A stretch of DNA of 64,000 bases from UMGS363 sp051881815. GTDB taxonomy: Bacteria > Bacillota > Clostridia > Oscillospirales > Ruminococcaceae. Under the pieces are notes generated by a model that was given only the letters and a program-made list of their open reading frames with translations, made no database searches and was not told the DNA's origin. A program made the position numbers and the translations under genes. The stretch covers positions 12,533-76,532 of the forward strand of contig JBJEQP010000026.1 of the NCBI GenBank assembly GCA_051881815.1, written 5' to 3'. Shown piece after piece: positions 42,994 to 52,199 of the stretch (positions are counted from its first letter, which is position 1; the number at the start of each line of letters is the position of its first letter).

Positions 42994-44121
42994 ATGAAAG
43001 TTATCCTTGCAGGCGGCGGAACGGCAGGTCATATCAACCCTGCGCTTGCGATCGCCTCGATAATATCCGAGCATTATCCCGACACGGAGTTTCTCTATGT
43101 CGGAACTCCGAACGGAATGGAATCCCGTCTTGTCCCTAAGGCAGGCTACAACTATGCTTCGATGAAGGTAAGCGGCTTCCAGCGCAAGATCACAGTTAAA
43201 AACATTGCACGAAATGTCAGGACTTTGGCATACCTGACTATGGCAGGTCACCGTGCAAAGCAGATACTGAACGATTTCAAACCCGATCTTGTCATCGGAA
43301 CGGGCGGTTATGTAAGCGGTCCTATCGTTCTGAAGGCTGCCGAAATGGGTATAAAGACCGCTATCCACGAGCAGAACGCTTTTCCCGGAATGACAACAAA
43401 GATGCTTTCCAAAAAAGTGGATCTTGTAATGCTCACCGTTCCCGAGGCTATGGAATATCTTGAAAAGGACATCCCATACACCGTTACGGGACTTCCCGTC
43501 AGAAAGGGATTTTCGAGTATGACAAGAGAAGCTGCAAGGCGTGAGCTTGGAATTGCCGAGGGTGATATCTGCGTTCTTTCAACAGGAGGAAGCCTTGGCG
43601 CAGGCAGGATAAACGAAACTGTCGCCGAGCTTATGGAGTGGGAAACAAAGAACAATGTTCCTATCACTCATATCCACAGCTATGGCGGAATGGGAAAAAC
43701 AACATTTCTCCCCGACCTTGCCGCAAGAGGAGTTGACTACGAGAACAACTCACGCATCCGTCCGAAGGAATATATCGACAATATGCCCGTATGTATGGCT
43801 GCTGCCGACCTTGTGATAAGCCGATCGGGAGCAAACGCCCTTTCCGAGCTTGAAGCAATGGGAAGAGCTTCTATACTTATCCCCTCCCCGAACGTTGCCG
43901 GAAACCACCAGTACCATAACGCTATGGTTCTCGGCAAGGCCGGCGCTGCTATCGTTATTGAGGAGAAGCACCTCACGGGACAGGTACTTATCGACAACGT
44001 CAGCGATCTTTACCGTGACAAAGAGCGTCTTAACCGCTTTGCGCAGCGTGCAGCTTCACTCTATGTTTCCGACACTCCCGAAAGAGTTTTCAAGGCTCTT
44101 GATGAGCTTATCAAAAAATAA
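42994..44121 (+). CDS. murG: UDP-GlcNAc:lipid I N-acetylglucosaminyltransferase
   Basis: 375 residues, GT-B fold. AGGGTAGHINPALA binds the lipid side; GTGGYVSGP, EQNAFPGMTTK and the C-terminal SRSGANALSELEAMG with PSPNVAGNHQYHNA bind UDP-GlcNAc. It converts lipid I to lipid II on the inner membrane face. Confidence 0.96.
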   Translation: MKVILAGGGTAGHINPALAIASIISEHYPDTEFLYVGTPNGMESRLVPKAGYNYASMKVSGFQRKITVKNIARNVRTLAYLTMAGHRAKQILNDFKPDLVIGTGGYVSGPIVLKAAEMGIKTAIHEQNAFPGMTTKMLSKKVDLVMLTVPEAMEYLEKDIPYTVTGLPVRKGFSSMTREAARRELGIAEGDICVLSTGGSLGAGRINETVAELMEWETKNNVPITHIHSYGGMGKTTFLPDLAARGVDYENNSRIRPKEYIDNMPVCMAAADLVISRSGANALSELEAMGRASILIPSPNVAGNHQYHNAMVLGKAGAAIVIEEKHLTGQVLIDNVSDLYRDKERLNRFAQRAASLYVSDTPERVFKALDELIKK

Positions 44122-44215
44122 GTTTATATCAAAAAACGCTGTCCGACGATAAGCTTTTTAACAGTTTTCTCTTTTCTGCATAATATAAACCAAAAAGCAG
44201 AAAGGGAGAAATGTT

Positions 44216-45484
44216 ATGCAGAAGCTTATCATAAACGGAGGAAACAGACTGAACGGTGAGATCGCCGTTCAAGGCGCCAAAAATGCAGTTCTGCCGATAC
44301 TTGCCGCCGCAGTCCTCTGTAAAGGCGATACCGTTCTGCACAACTGCCCGAAGCTTTCGGATGTTTACTCCGCAATGAGGATACTTTCCTCGCTCGGGTG
44401 CAGCGCAGGCTTCGACCTCGGATCTCCAAACACTGTTATCGTTAATACGGACGGTCTGTCTTCTGCCGATATCCCCGACAAGCTCATGCGTGAGATGCGC
44501 TCGTCGATATTCTTTCTCGGCGCTCTTGTCGGAAGAACAGGCGGATGCAGGATAACTCTCCCGGGCGGCTGCGATCTCGGTCAGCGTCCGATAGATATAC
44601 ATATAAATGCGCTTCGGAAAATGGGCGTTTCCGTTTCGGAACAGCACGGTGAAATAGTCTGCCGATGTGACAGAAGACTAAAAGGCGCAAAGCTTTCGCT
44701 GCCGTTCCCCTCCGTAGGCGCAACGGAGAACATAATCCTTGCAGCTGTACTCGCAGACGGAAGAACGGAGATAAACAATGCAGCCCGTGAACCCGAAATT
44801 GCTTGCCTTGCCGACTTCCTGAACTGCTGCGGAGCAGACATAAGCGGCGCAGGCACAGGAACTATTACTATAAACGGAAAAAAAGAGCTTTTCGGCTGTG
44901 AATTCACGGTCATGCCCGACCGTATCGCTGCAGCGACATACCTTTTCTGCACAGCCTGCGCAAAGGGAGAGGTAATACTGAAAAATTGCTGTCCGAAGCA
45001 TCTTGATTCGGTGATCTCCGTGCTTGAACAGCTTGGATGCAGTTTAAGCTGCACCGAGGACACGATTTTTTTCAGCGGAAAAGAACCTCTCCATGCGGTC
45101 GATATCATTCGGACGATGGTCTATCCGGGTTTCCCGACCGATTGTCAGGCTTTCACGATGTCTGCCGCTTGTATCGCACAGGGAACAACGGTGTTCGTTG
45201 AAAATATATTTGAAAACCGATACCGTCATGCCGAGGAGCTTCGGAGAATGGGTGCAAATATCCGTGCCGAAGGAAAGGTCGCCGTTGTTGAGGGCGTGAA
45301 AAAGCTTTACGGCGCAAAGGTCTGCGCTCCCGATCTTCGCGGCGGTGCAGGGCTTGTTGCGGCTGCGCTTTGTGCGGAAGGCAGAACAGAAATATCGGGA
45401 CTTGAGCATATCGACCGAGGATATGACGAGATAGAAAAGGTGCTGACCGAGGTCGGCGCAGATATAAAAAGATCGGATATGTAA
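44216..45484 (+). CDS. murA: UDP-N-acetylglucosamine 1-carboxyvinyltransferase
   Basis: 422 residues, EPSP-synthase fold: QGAKNAVLPILAAAVL with the conserved lysine at 22, and catalytic cysteine C119 in LPGGCDLGQRPID, the residue that fosfomycin alkylates. FPTDCQAF and DLRGGAGLV follow. It starts peptidoglycan synthesis by adding enolpyruvate to UDP-GlcNAc. It takes the place, between murG and the divIB-type gene, where Bacillus has murB. A second murA copy elsewhere is common in Gram-positives. Confidence 0.94.
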   Translation: MQKLIINGGNRLNGEIAVQGAKNAVLPILAAAVLCKGDTVLHNCPKLSDVYSAMRILSSLGCSAGFDLGSPNTVIVNTDGLSSADIPDKLMREMRSSIFFLGALVGRTGGCRITLPGGCDLGQRPIDIHINALRKMGVSVSEQHGEIVCRCDRRLKGAKLSLPFPSVGATENIILAAVLADGRTEINNAAREPEIACLADFLNCCGADISGAGTGTITINGKKELFGCEFTVMPDRIAAATYLFCTACAKGEVILKNCCPKHLDSVISVLEQLGCSLSCTEDTIFFSGKEPLHAVDIIRTMVYPGFPTDCQAFTMSAACIAQGTTVFVENIFENRYRHAEELRRMGANIRAEGKVAVVEGVKKLYGAKVCAPDLRGGAGLVAAALCAEGRTEISGLEHIDRGYDEIEKVLTEVGADIKRSDM

Positions 45485-45511
45485 GAAAAATAAGGAAAGA
45501 AGGAATGAACT

Positions 45512-46474
45512 GTGGCAAACGGAAGATCAAAGGGCGGATATATAGGCATTGCTGCGTTTGCCGCTGCTGTGATTTTTCTTATACTTTCAACAACGGTCTT
45601 CTTTAAGATCAACACCATAACCGTAAGGGGCAGCTCGATATACTCTGCGGAGGAGATCTGCGAAGCTTCGGGAATAAAAAGTGGAAGCAACCTCATCCGC
45701 ACGAATATGGGCAAGGCTGCCGAAAAAATTGAATCCACGCTCATCTACATAGAAAACGCCGAGCTGAAACGTGCTTTCCCGTCAGGGGTCGTCATCACCG
45801 TTCAGCCCTGTCGCGAAGCTATAAGCGCCGAATTTGAAGACGGCTTCTGCCTTCTGAGCGAAAAAGGAAAGGTGCTGAAGATCTCCGAAGCGCCGTTTCC
45901 CGACACGATCGTCATTTACGGTGCAAGAGTCAAGCCGATAAAGGAAGAATGGGAAGAAACGGAAACCTCCGCTTCCACGGGCACAAACGTTACCTCCGCA
46001 ACGGAAAAGGAGCAGGCTCCCGAAGCTGATGACAGCGAAGAAACAACACCTCTCCCGGTGGTCGGATCACATTTTGAATGTACAAAGGATAACAGAACGG
46101 ATATATTCTATCGGCTTATTGGAGTTGCGCAAAGCTCGTTTTCGGGACTTGCGAACGATTTCGATATGACCGATCACCACAACATAAGCTGCGTTTATGA
46201 CGGCAGAATAACCGTTGAATTCGGTGCCGTGACCGAGCTTGACTATAAAATAAAGCTCGCTTCGGAGATATTAAAGGATAAGATCGGCAAAAAGACAGAG
46301 GGAACGCTGCGTATGCTCTCGGGCGGCGCTTCGTTCATCGACAAGGCAGGCATCGAGCAGAACGAACTGACCTATCAGAACAATCTCGCTGCACAAACTG
46401 CTCCCGAAACGGAAGCGGATACCGAGGAATCGACCTCCAAGCGTGCCGATTCGGACGTTGTTCATTTTGAATAA
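45512..46474 (+). CDS. ftsQ: FtsQ/DivIB division protein
   Basis: 320 residues from a GTG (45512) with AAGAAGGAA upstream. One membrane segment (about 9-31), then a POTRA-type domain (INTITVRGSSIYSAEEICEASGIKSG is split around SSIYSAEEI) and a beta domain. A Thr/Glu-rich insertion lies near 150-190 and the C-terminus is a low-complexity acidic tail. Works with FtsL and DivIC at the division site. The order murA-ftsQ-ftsZ is typical of clostridia. Confidence 0.88.
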   Translation: MANGRSKGGYIGIAAFAAAVIFLILSTTVFFKINTITVRGSSIYSAEEICEASGIKSGSNLIRTNMGKAAEKIESTLIYIENAELKRAFPSGVVITVQPCREAISAEFEDGFCLLSEKGKVLKISEAPFPDTIVIYGARVKPIKEEWEETETSASTGTNVTSATEKEQAPEADDSEETTPLPVVGSHFECTKDNRTDIFYRLIGVAQSSFSGLANDFDMTDHHNISCVYDGRITVEFGAVTELDYKIKLASEILKDKIGKKTEGTLRMLSGGASFIDKAGIEQNELTYQNNLAAQTAPETEADTEESTSKRADSDVVHFE

Positions 46475-46526
46475 CTCTTGTTTAAAATAAATTATTCAAA
46501 TTATTAAGTATTTTTCAAAAAAAGAC

Positions 46527-46555
46527 TTGCAATAATGTGCAAAATATGATAAAAT
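46527..46555 (+). promoter_or_regulatory. Promoter of ftsZ
   Basis: TTGCAA (46527-46532), 17-bp spacer, TAAAAT (46550-46555); ftsZ begins 71 bases later behind AGGAGGAAG. It gives ftsZ transcription independent of the upstream cluster. Confidence 0.7.
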
Positions 46556-46626
46556 GTATATTATATTAATGTGCAGTTTCATATACTGTTTGCAGTTATA
46601 TTCATATATTAGGAGGAAGTTAAAGC

Positions 46627-47721
46627 ATGGGCGGTTTTGTTCTTGATAATGAAAATGATATGTTTGAGCCCGATGTCAACATAAAAGTCGTAGGTGTCGG
46701 AGGAGGCGGCGGCAACGCTCTCAACTGTATGGTAGTTGCAGGTATCAAAGACGTTGACTATATCGCTGTAAATACCGACGCAAAGGCACTTCACTCGTCA
46801 AAGGCTTCTCACAAGGTCCAGATCGGTGAAAAGCTCACACGAGGAAGAGGTGCAGGCAACAAGCCTGATGTCGGCGAACGTTCCGCTCAGGAAAATAAGG
46901 AAGAGATCGCTGCTGCACTCAAGGGCGCACAGATGGTATTCATCGCAGCAGGTATGGGCGGCGGTACAGGTACAGGCGCTGCTCCCGTTGTTGCAGAGAT
47001 CGCACAGGAGCTTGATATCCTCACGGTTGCCGTTGTTACAAAGCCCTTCAACTTTGAACAGAGAGCAAAGATGATCCAGGCTGAAAAAGGTATCGAAGAG
47101 CTCAAAAAGCACGTTGACTCCCTCATCGTTATCCCGAATGAAAAGCTTCTCGTTGGCTCCGAAAAGCCGCTTACAATGAAAGAATCCTTCGCAATGGCTG
47201 ATGATATCCTCAAGACCGGCGTTAAGTCCATCGCAGAGCTTATCACAGTTGAAGGTATGATAAACCTCGACTTTGCCGATGTTGAAACGACCATGAAAAA
47301 CGCAGGCTATGCGCACATGGCTATCGGTCACGGTTCGGGCAAGGACAAGGCGCAGGAAGCTGCAAATGCAGTTATCACTTCCCCGCTTCTCGAAACATCC
47401 ATCAGCGGCGCTACAAGATTGCTTGTTAATATCGTTATGTCCGAGGATATCCTCGCTTCCGATGTTGATATGGCTACAAAGCTTATCTCCGACGCTGCCG
47501 ATCCTAACGTCAGCATGATCTTCGGCACATCGTTCGATGAAAATCTCCAGGATGAAATGAACATTACCGTTATCGCTGCAGGTTTTAACGGAATGGACAA
47601 CCCGGACGCTGTTCCCGTTGAGGAAGCTGCTCCCGCTGAACAGACTGCTGCTCCCGAGCAGAAAGCAAACAGCGCTATCGATGATTATTCTGCACTTTTC
47701 CAGATCTTCAACGACAGATGA
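46627..47721 (+). CDS. ftsZ: Cell division protein FtsZ
   Basis: 364 residues, tubulin fold. GTP-binding signature AGMGGGTGTGAAPVV, N-terminal VGVGGGGGNALN, and NLDFADVETTMKNAGYAHMAIG of the C-terminal domain are present. The tail ends with a short conserved peptide (DDYSALFQIFNDR) after an Ala/Glu-rich linker. Polymerises into the Z ring. Own promoter and terminator. No ftsA precedes it. Confidence 0.98.
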   Translation: MGGFVLDNENDMFEPDVNIKVVGVGGGGGNALNCMVVAGIKDVDYIAVNTDAKALHSSKASHKVQIGEKLTRGRGAGNKPDVGERSAQENKEEIAAALKGAQMVFIAAGMGGGTGTGAAPVVAEIAQELDILTVAVVTKPFNFEQRAKMIQAEKGIEELKKHVDSLIVIPNEKLLVGSEKPLTMKESFAMADDILKTGVKSIAELITVEGMINLDFADVETTMKNAGYAHMAIGHGSGKDKAQEAANAVITSPLLETSISGATRLLVNIVMSEDILASDVDMATKLISDAADPNVSMIFGTSFDENLQDEMNITVIAAGFNGMDNPDAVPVEEAAPAEQTAAPEQKANSAIDDYSALFQIFNDR

Positions 47722-47741
47722 TCAAAATTTAACACTCAAGG

Positions 47742-47769
47742 GGCGCACAGGTTCAGTGCGCCTTTTTAT
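47742..47769 (+). terminator. Intrinsic terminator of ftsZ
   Basis: GGCGCAC (47742-47748) pairs with GTGCGCC (47756-47762), followed by five T residues. Confidence 0.9.
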
Positions 47770-47921
47770 TTGTGTATGACATACGCAGACTGAATAAAGA
47801 CGAAAGGCGCCCTATGTTTTCGTTATATCCGGAATTTCTCCGTTTTGGGAGCACTGTAATAAAGGTTTCGGCTTTGGAATAACGCTCTGATGACCGATAT
47901 TTGATGCCAAAATAAAACCAT

Positions 47922-47981
47922 TTGACTAATTTGCAGAAATATGTTATAATGTATAGAGTTTTGTCCGATGAAACGTCGGAC
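47922..47981 (+). promoter_or_regulatory. Promoter and leader hairpin of the FecR-protein unit
   Basis: TTGACT (47922-47927), 17-bp spacer, TATAAT (47945-47950). A perfect six-bp hairpin GTCCGA/TCGGAC (47963-47968, 47976-47981) lies at the start of the transcript. Confidence 0.75.
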
Positions 47982-48018
47982 GGGATATTTACATATATAA
48001 ACGTGGTGATGCCAAAGA

Positions 48019-49131
48019 ATGAAATTCGATGAATTTATCCATGATAACCTAAAGATAATTCTGGTTGCAATAGCCGCACTTTTCGCCGTGATCGTCGGTG
48101 CTGTCACTTTGAGCGTTGCATTCGGCGGCGAAACGACCCGAAATCTTACGATAAGCGAGATTAGCGGCGATGTTGTGATCATCCGAGGCGAAAAGCAATT
48201 CTATGCCAACAGACGGACTGTGCTGCAAAGCGGCGATGTTATCAACACAGCGGAAAACGGTACCGTCCGTGTAAGGATCGACACAGATAAGTACATTTCG
48301 GTAGAGCCTGAAAGTGCAGTTTACGTTTTCTATACAAAGGTTTCGGACAAGGGTGAGGTTTCCGTCAATATCGCAAACGGCGCCGTGACCTGTCAGCTGA
48401 ACAAGCCTTTGAAAAAAAACGAAAAGTTCCGTGTACTTACCCCGAACGCTGCCATAAGCGTCAGAGGAACGGTCTTCCGCACCGAATTCAGCTACGAAAG
48501 CAAATACAAGGGCTACGAGAACGTAATGCTCACTCATGTTCAGGATTTTGACGGGCAGGTCATTCTCCAGCTTTACGGAACGGACGGTGAAAAGGTCGAA
48601 GAACCTATGCTTCTCACTGAACGCACGGGTGCAGAAATGATCTCCTCCGACAGCTTCGCTCAATACGGATATCTTAACTATGATATCAATATCTTTGATC
48701 TGAAAGAAATTTCAATAAAAGAGCTGATAAGAATAAGCGGAGAAAAAACGCTTGCGTACAGCCTTGACGAGCTTAACTCTGCATTCCGTGCAGTCAGCCT
48801 GCAAAACTCTTCGACCGAAACAGTTACAATTTCGCAGGAAACTACTGCTTCCGAAACGACTGCTGCTCCGCCCGAGGAAACAACCGCAACAAGTCGCGAA
48901 ACTGCCGTGACGACTCCCGGAACGGTCGAAACTGTTCCAAAGGAATCGGTACCGAAGATCACTCCCGGAACAACGCTTGAAACCCACATTTACACAACGT
49001 TCCCCGGTCCGAAATGGTGGCAGATGCCTAATCCGAACCCTGATTCCTGGGACGACTACGATATTGACGATTACTTTGACGACTATGATCTTGGCAGAAC
49101 GGATGAAGAAAACACCGATTTTGAACATTAA
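48019..49131 (+). CDS. FecR-domain membrane protein 1
   Basis: 370 residues: a 12-residue cytoplasmic start, one membrane segment (about 13-36), then an outside FecR-type beta domain (ISGDVVIIRGEKQ..TVLQSGDVINTAENGTVRVRI.., TPNAAISVRGTVF) up to about 180. A Thr/Ser-rich stalk (about 260-310) and an acidic, Asp/Tyr-rich tail follow. In classical FecR proteins a cytoplasmic anti-sigma tail signals to an ECF sigma factor; here that tail is too short and no sigma gene is adjacent, so a structural surface role is more likely. Followed by a paralogue. Confidence 0.78.
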   Translation: MKFDEFIHDNLKIILVAIAALFAVIVGAVTLSVAFGGETTRNLTISEISGDVVIIRGEKQFYANRRTVLQSGDVINTAENGTVRVRIDTDKYISVEPESAVYVFYTKVSDKGEVSVNIANGAVTCQLNKPLKKNEKFRVLTPNAAISVRGTVFRTEFSYESKYKGYENVMLTHVQDFDGQVILQLYGTDGEKVEEPMLLTERTGAEMISSDSFAQYGYLNYDINIFDLKEISIKELIRISGEKTLAYSLDELNSAFRAVSLQNSSTETVTISQETTASETTAAPPEETTATSRETAVTTPGTVETVPKESVPKITPGTTLETHIYTTFPGPKWWQMPNPNPDSWDDYDIDDYFDDYDLGRTDEENTDFEH

Positions 49132-49148
49132 CCGAAAGGACGTATAAA

Positions 49149-50921
49149 ATGAAAAAGTTAAACATTCCTTTGATACCTGTCATCACAGGCTCTCTCGCAC
49201 TCATCGCAGTCATTGCAGTAATGATAGTACTCTTCGGAGGTTTTGGAGGCGCAGGTCTGTACATAACCGAAGCCACCGGAACTGTCAGCATTACCTCTGC
49301 AGATGAGGATGATGAATCAAAATCAAGCGACGCACTTAAAGTCGGAGATGTTATCACTGTCGGCGAAGACAGCGGCTGCAAGATCGTATATAAAGCAAGA
49401 GGAAAATCAGATCAAATATTCATGGCGATCTCCGAGAATTCACAGATCGTTGTTACCGCTGTTCCGCAGAGCAAGGAAGGCGGAGAGCTGCTTCTCAACA
49501 GAGGCTCCGTAATATGCAGCTTTGCAGAGCTTGAAAAAAAGGATATCAATATCCGCACAGCCGACGCAAAGGTTTACCCAAAGGGAACCGTTTCAAAGGT
49601 TTCATGGCTCACAGAGGATTTCAGTTCTTACACCGATGTTTATGCTTTTAAGGGCAATGCCAAGATTCAGCTTTACGATGTTCAGGGAAACACCGTTAAT
49701 TCGCCCGAATTCCTTGCCGAAAATCTTACCGGACGTGTGACAACAAACGATCTTGGCCCTGTTTTCTCCTATCTCAACATCCAGTTCCGACTCACAGATC
49801 TTAGTGCAAGGGACCTCAAGACCCTTATCGTGTTAAGTCAGCTTGACGAGAACTTCACTTATACAACGGAAGAGCTGAAAGCCGCATACACCGAGGTTTC
49901 CGGTCAGGAATACGTTGAAGAGGTTCCCGTAACAAGCTCCGAAATGATACAGACAGCAGAAACAATCGAAACAACGACCGCAGCGACTTCCCAAACTGAA
50001 ATCACCACAGAATCAGAGCAGGATACAACTACTACATCAGCAACAACTTCTGCAACAACAACCACAAGAAGAACCGAACAGGTTACTACCGCAAGGACGC
50101 AGCAGACAACAACTGCCAGAACTACTCAAAAAACAACTGCCGCAACTACCAAAAAGAACACCGTCACGGAAAGCGCCGGCAAAACTCACACTGTTACCAT
50201 TATTATTGGTGATGAAGAGATCTACCAGGAAGTTGAACACGGCGGCACAGCAGATATGCCTGCAGATCCCGAGATCAACGGCAAGACCTTTGTCGGTTGG
50301 GATAAATCCTTTGAAAATATCACAAAGGATACCGTCATCACGGCTGTTTTCAAAGATGCTCCCACCGAGTCTTATCATAACGTTACTGTTATTATTGCAG
50401 ACCGCGAAAACACACTCATCGTCAAGGACGGCGATCCTGCACCTCTCCCCGACACACTCAACATTACAGGCTACACCTTCAAGGGCTGGGACAAGGACTA
50501 CTCCGCTATCTATTCGGATATGACCATAACAGCTATCCTTGAGCCTATTGCGTCAACACAGTACACTGTTACATTTATGGTTGAAGGGGTTCCTTATCCC
50601 GTCATAGTTGAAGCAGGCGGAAATGCTATCGCACCTATAACACCGACCTTTGATTCAGAAGGAAATGAATTTATCGGCTGGGATAAATCTCTTCTCAATA
50701 TTCAGTCTGATGTAACAATAACAGCAATGTTCTCTTCGATAGAATACACAGTTACATTCGTAGTTGAAGGCATTGATTATCCCGTCAAGGTCAAAAAGGG
50801 TCAGCCGGCACCTGTTCCCGTAAATCCGACGACCAACAGTGAAGGAAAAACCTTTGTGGGTTGGGACAGGGACTTTTCAAACATCCAGGGTGACCTCACC
50901 GTAACAGCGATCTTTATGTAA
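49149..50921 (+). CDS. FecR-domain membrane protein 2 with InlB-type repeats
   Basis: 590 residues: membrane segment near 10-33, FecR-type domain to about 200 (SITSADEDDESKSSDALKVG is split at residue 55, then GDVITVGEDSGCKIVYKARG), a Thr-rich stalk near 270-340, and four Listeria-Bacteroides/InlB B-repeats at the C-terminus (each about 58 residues with the pattern TVTF-VEG...GWDKS..NI..D.TITA.F). Faces outward and looks like a surface-displayed protein. The first domain is a diverged paralogue of the preceding gene product. Its ligand is unknown. Confidence 0.8.
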   Translation: MKKLNIPLIPVITGSLALIAVIAVMIVLFGGFGGAGLYITEATGTVSITSADEDDESKSSDALKVGDVITVGEDSGCKIVYKARGKSDQIFMAISENSQIVVTAVPQSKEGGELLLNRGSVICSFAELEKKDINIRTADAKVYPKGTVSKVSWLTEDFSSYTDVYAFKGNAKIQLYDVQGNTVNSPEFLAENLTGRVTTNDLGPVFSYLNIQFRLTDLSARDLKTLIVLSQLDENFTYTTEELKAAYTEVSGQEYVEEVPVTSSEMIQTAETIETTTAATSQTEITTESEQDTTTTSATTSATTTTRRTEQVTTARTQQTTTARTTQKTTAATTKKNTVTESAGKTHTVTIIIGDEEIYQEVEHGGTADMPADPEINGKTFVGWDKSFENITKDTVITAVFKDAPTESYHNVTVIIADRENTLIVKDGDPAPLPDTLNITGYTFKGWDKDYSAIYSDMTITAILEPIASTQYTVTFMVEGVPYPVIVEAGGNAIAPITPTFDSEGNEFIGWDKSLLNIQSDVTITAMFSSIEYTVTFVVEGIDYPVKVKKGQPAPVPVNPTTNSEGKTFVGWDRDFSNIQGDLTVTAIFM

Positions 50922-50937
50922 AAAAGGAGAACAATAT

Positions 50938-51726
50938 ATGATCAAGATCTATACTTTGAAAAAAACAGCTGCAGTTATAGCGGCTGTCATGAGCGCAGCG
51001 GTTCTGCTGTGCGGCTGTAAAGGAACAAGTACGGTAGACGATGAGGACTCAATCGTCAACGCAATGATTGAACAGGATAAAGCCGCAGCAGAGAATGAAA
51101 ACAGTACGGTTATCCACAATTTTGAAATGCCCGAGATCGGTGAAAAGATCGCCGTTATAACCGTAGAAGGCTACGGCGATATCAAGATCAAGCTTTTCCC
51201 CGAGGTCGCTTCAAAGGGTGTCGAAAACTTCACAGGTCTTGCAGAAATGGGCTACTATGACGAGCTTATTTTTCACCGTATCATCAGCAACTTTATGATA
51301 CAGGGCGGCGACCCGAAGGGCAACGGAACAGGCGGAAAGAGCATCTGGGGCGACCAGTTTGACGGCGGTATCCCCGAAGGACTTTACCATTTCAGCGGTG
51401 CGGTTGCATACGCAAACAGCGGCGCAACTTCCACCAACGGCAGCCAGTTCTACATCGTAAACACGCCCGAGGGCTACCTCCAGAACACCTGCGAAGAGCT
51501 TATGCAGTATGATCCTACAAAGTATTCATGGGCACCGAACGTTGTTGAAATGTACAACGAAAAGGGCGGAACACCGTTCCTTGACGGCGGTTACACGGTT
51601 TTCGGACAGGTCTTTGAAGGACTTGACATCGTTCGTGAGCTTGGAAACGTTGAAACAGATGAAAACGACAAGCCATTGAAGCAGGTACAGATGTCATCCG
51701 TTAAGATCGTTGAATATGAGGGCTGA
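50938..51726 (+). CDS. Cyclophilin-type peptidyl-prolyl isomerase, lipoprotein
   Basis: 262 residues. Signal with lipobox (AAVLLCGC, Cys near 27), a 30-residue linker, then a cyclophilin domain (FHRIISNFMIQGGDP, STNGSQFYIV, FGQVFEGLDIV) with a 30-residue insertion around PTKYSWAPNVVEM. Catalyses proline isomerisation of exported proteins at the membrane surface. It follows the two surface proteins by 16 bases, which suggests that it may help them fold. Confidence 0.92.
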   Translation: MIKIYTLKKTAAVIAAVMSAAVLLCGCKGTSTVDDEDSIVNAMIEQDKAAAENENSTVIHNFEMPEIGEKIAVITVEGYGDIKIKLFPEVASKGVENFTGLAEMGYYDELIFHRIISNFMIQGGDPKGNGTGGKSIWGDQFDGGIPEGLYHFSGAVAYANSGATSTNGSQFYIVNTPEGYLQNTCEELMQYDPTKYSWAPNVVEMYNEKGGTPFLDGGYTVFGQVFEGLDIVRELGNVETDENDKPLKQVQMSSVKIVEYEG

Positions 51727-51747
51727 TAACATCGACTGAACAAATAA

Positions 51748-51905
51748 TACTAATTCCAAACCAACCTATAGACAAATACTCAGATATAATAATCCAATTC
51801 TGCGTCAAGCTCCCTTGAAAGGCATCAAGCCTTCCTGCGGTCGCTTTCCTTGACTTGGATTATTCTATCTGTCGTCTTTGTCTATAGAACGGTTTGGAAT
51901 TAGTA
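51748..51905. repeat. 158-bp palindromic element, long class (copy 2)
   Basis: In reverse complement it matches 32834-32990 over its full length with roughly ten differences. In the apical stem the differences pair up: CAGGC/GCCTG there, AAGGC/GCCTT here. TA borders. Lies between the cyclophilin gene and the tRNA promoter. Confidence 0.88.
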
Positions 51906-51982
51906 TAAAAATACCTTTTCACGGCTGCTTCTGTGCAAAGGTATTATTTTTCGTATTTTTTCAATTTTTTTTGAAAAAGCAC

Positions 51983-52011
51983 TTGACAAAACATCCAAAA
52001 TAAGCTATAAT
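51983..52011 (+). promoter_or_regulatory. Promoter of the tRNA-Pro gene
   Basis: Perfect TTGACA (51983-51988), 17-bp spacer, perfect TATAAT (52006-52011), 11 bases before the tRNA. Confidence 0.88.
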
Positions 52012-52022
52012 AATATAGTCGT

Positions 52023-52099
52023 CGGGGTGTGGCGCAGATTGGTAGCGCGCTACCTTGGGGTGGTAGAGGCCGTGGGTTCAAGTCCCGTCACTCCGACCA
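52023..52099 (+). tRNA. tRNA-Pro (anticodon GGG)
   Basis: 77 bases forming a full cloverleaf: acceptor CGGGGTG with CACTCCG, anticodon stem CTACC/GGTAG around TTGGGGT (anticodon GGG), T-loop TTCAAGT, and an encoded CCA. Its 3' part is the attachment site used by the element that follows. Confidence 0.95.
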
Positions 52100-52100
52100 G
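52077..52100 (+). repeat. Left attachment site (attL), tRNA 3' end
   Basis: 24 bases starting in the T-loop (TTCAAGTCCCGTCACTC...) and ending one base after CCA are repeated exactly at 63768-63791. Crossing over here restores the tRNA after insertion. Confidence 0.93.
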
Positions 52101-52104
52101 ATGA

Positions 52105-52148
52105 AATAACCTCTCAAATGGCTTAGATGCGTCATTGGAGAGGTTATT
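52105..52148 (+). terminator. Terminator-like hairpin after the tRNA, on the element side
   Basis: Eleven-bp perfect stem (52105-52115 with 52138-52148) reaching inward with CAAATG/CATTG. It replaces the chromosomal terminator now moved to 63793. Confidence 0.65.
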
Positions 52149-52170
52149 CTTATATCAGATTATGGGCTTT

Positions 52171-52199
52171 GGTCAAATTTTGGTCAAATCGGGACAAAT
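52171..52199. repeat. Integrase arm-type sites, left
   Basis: GGTCAAAT at 52171 and 52182 and GGACAAAT at 52192, same strand, 10-11 bp apart. Three GGTCAAAT copies occur near the right end as well. Confidence 0.65.
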
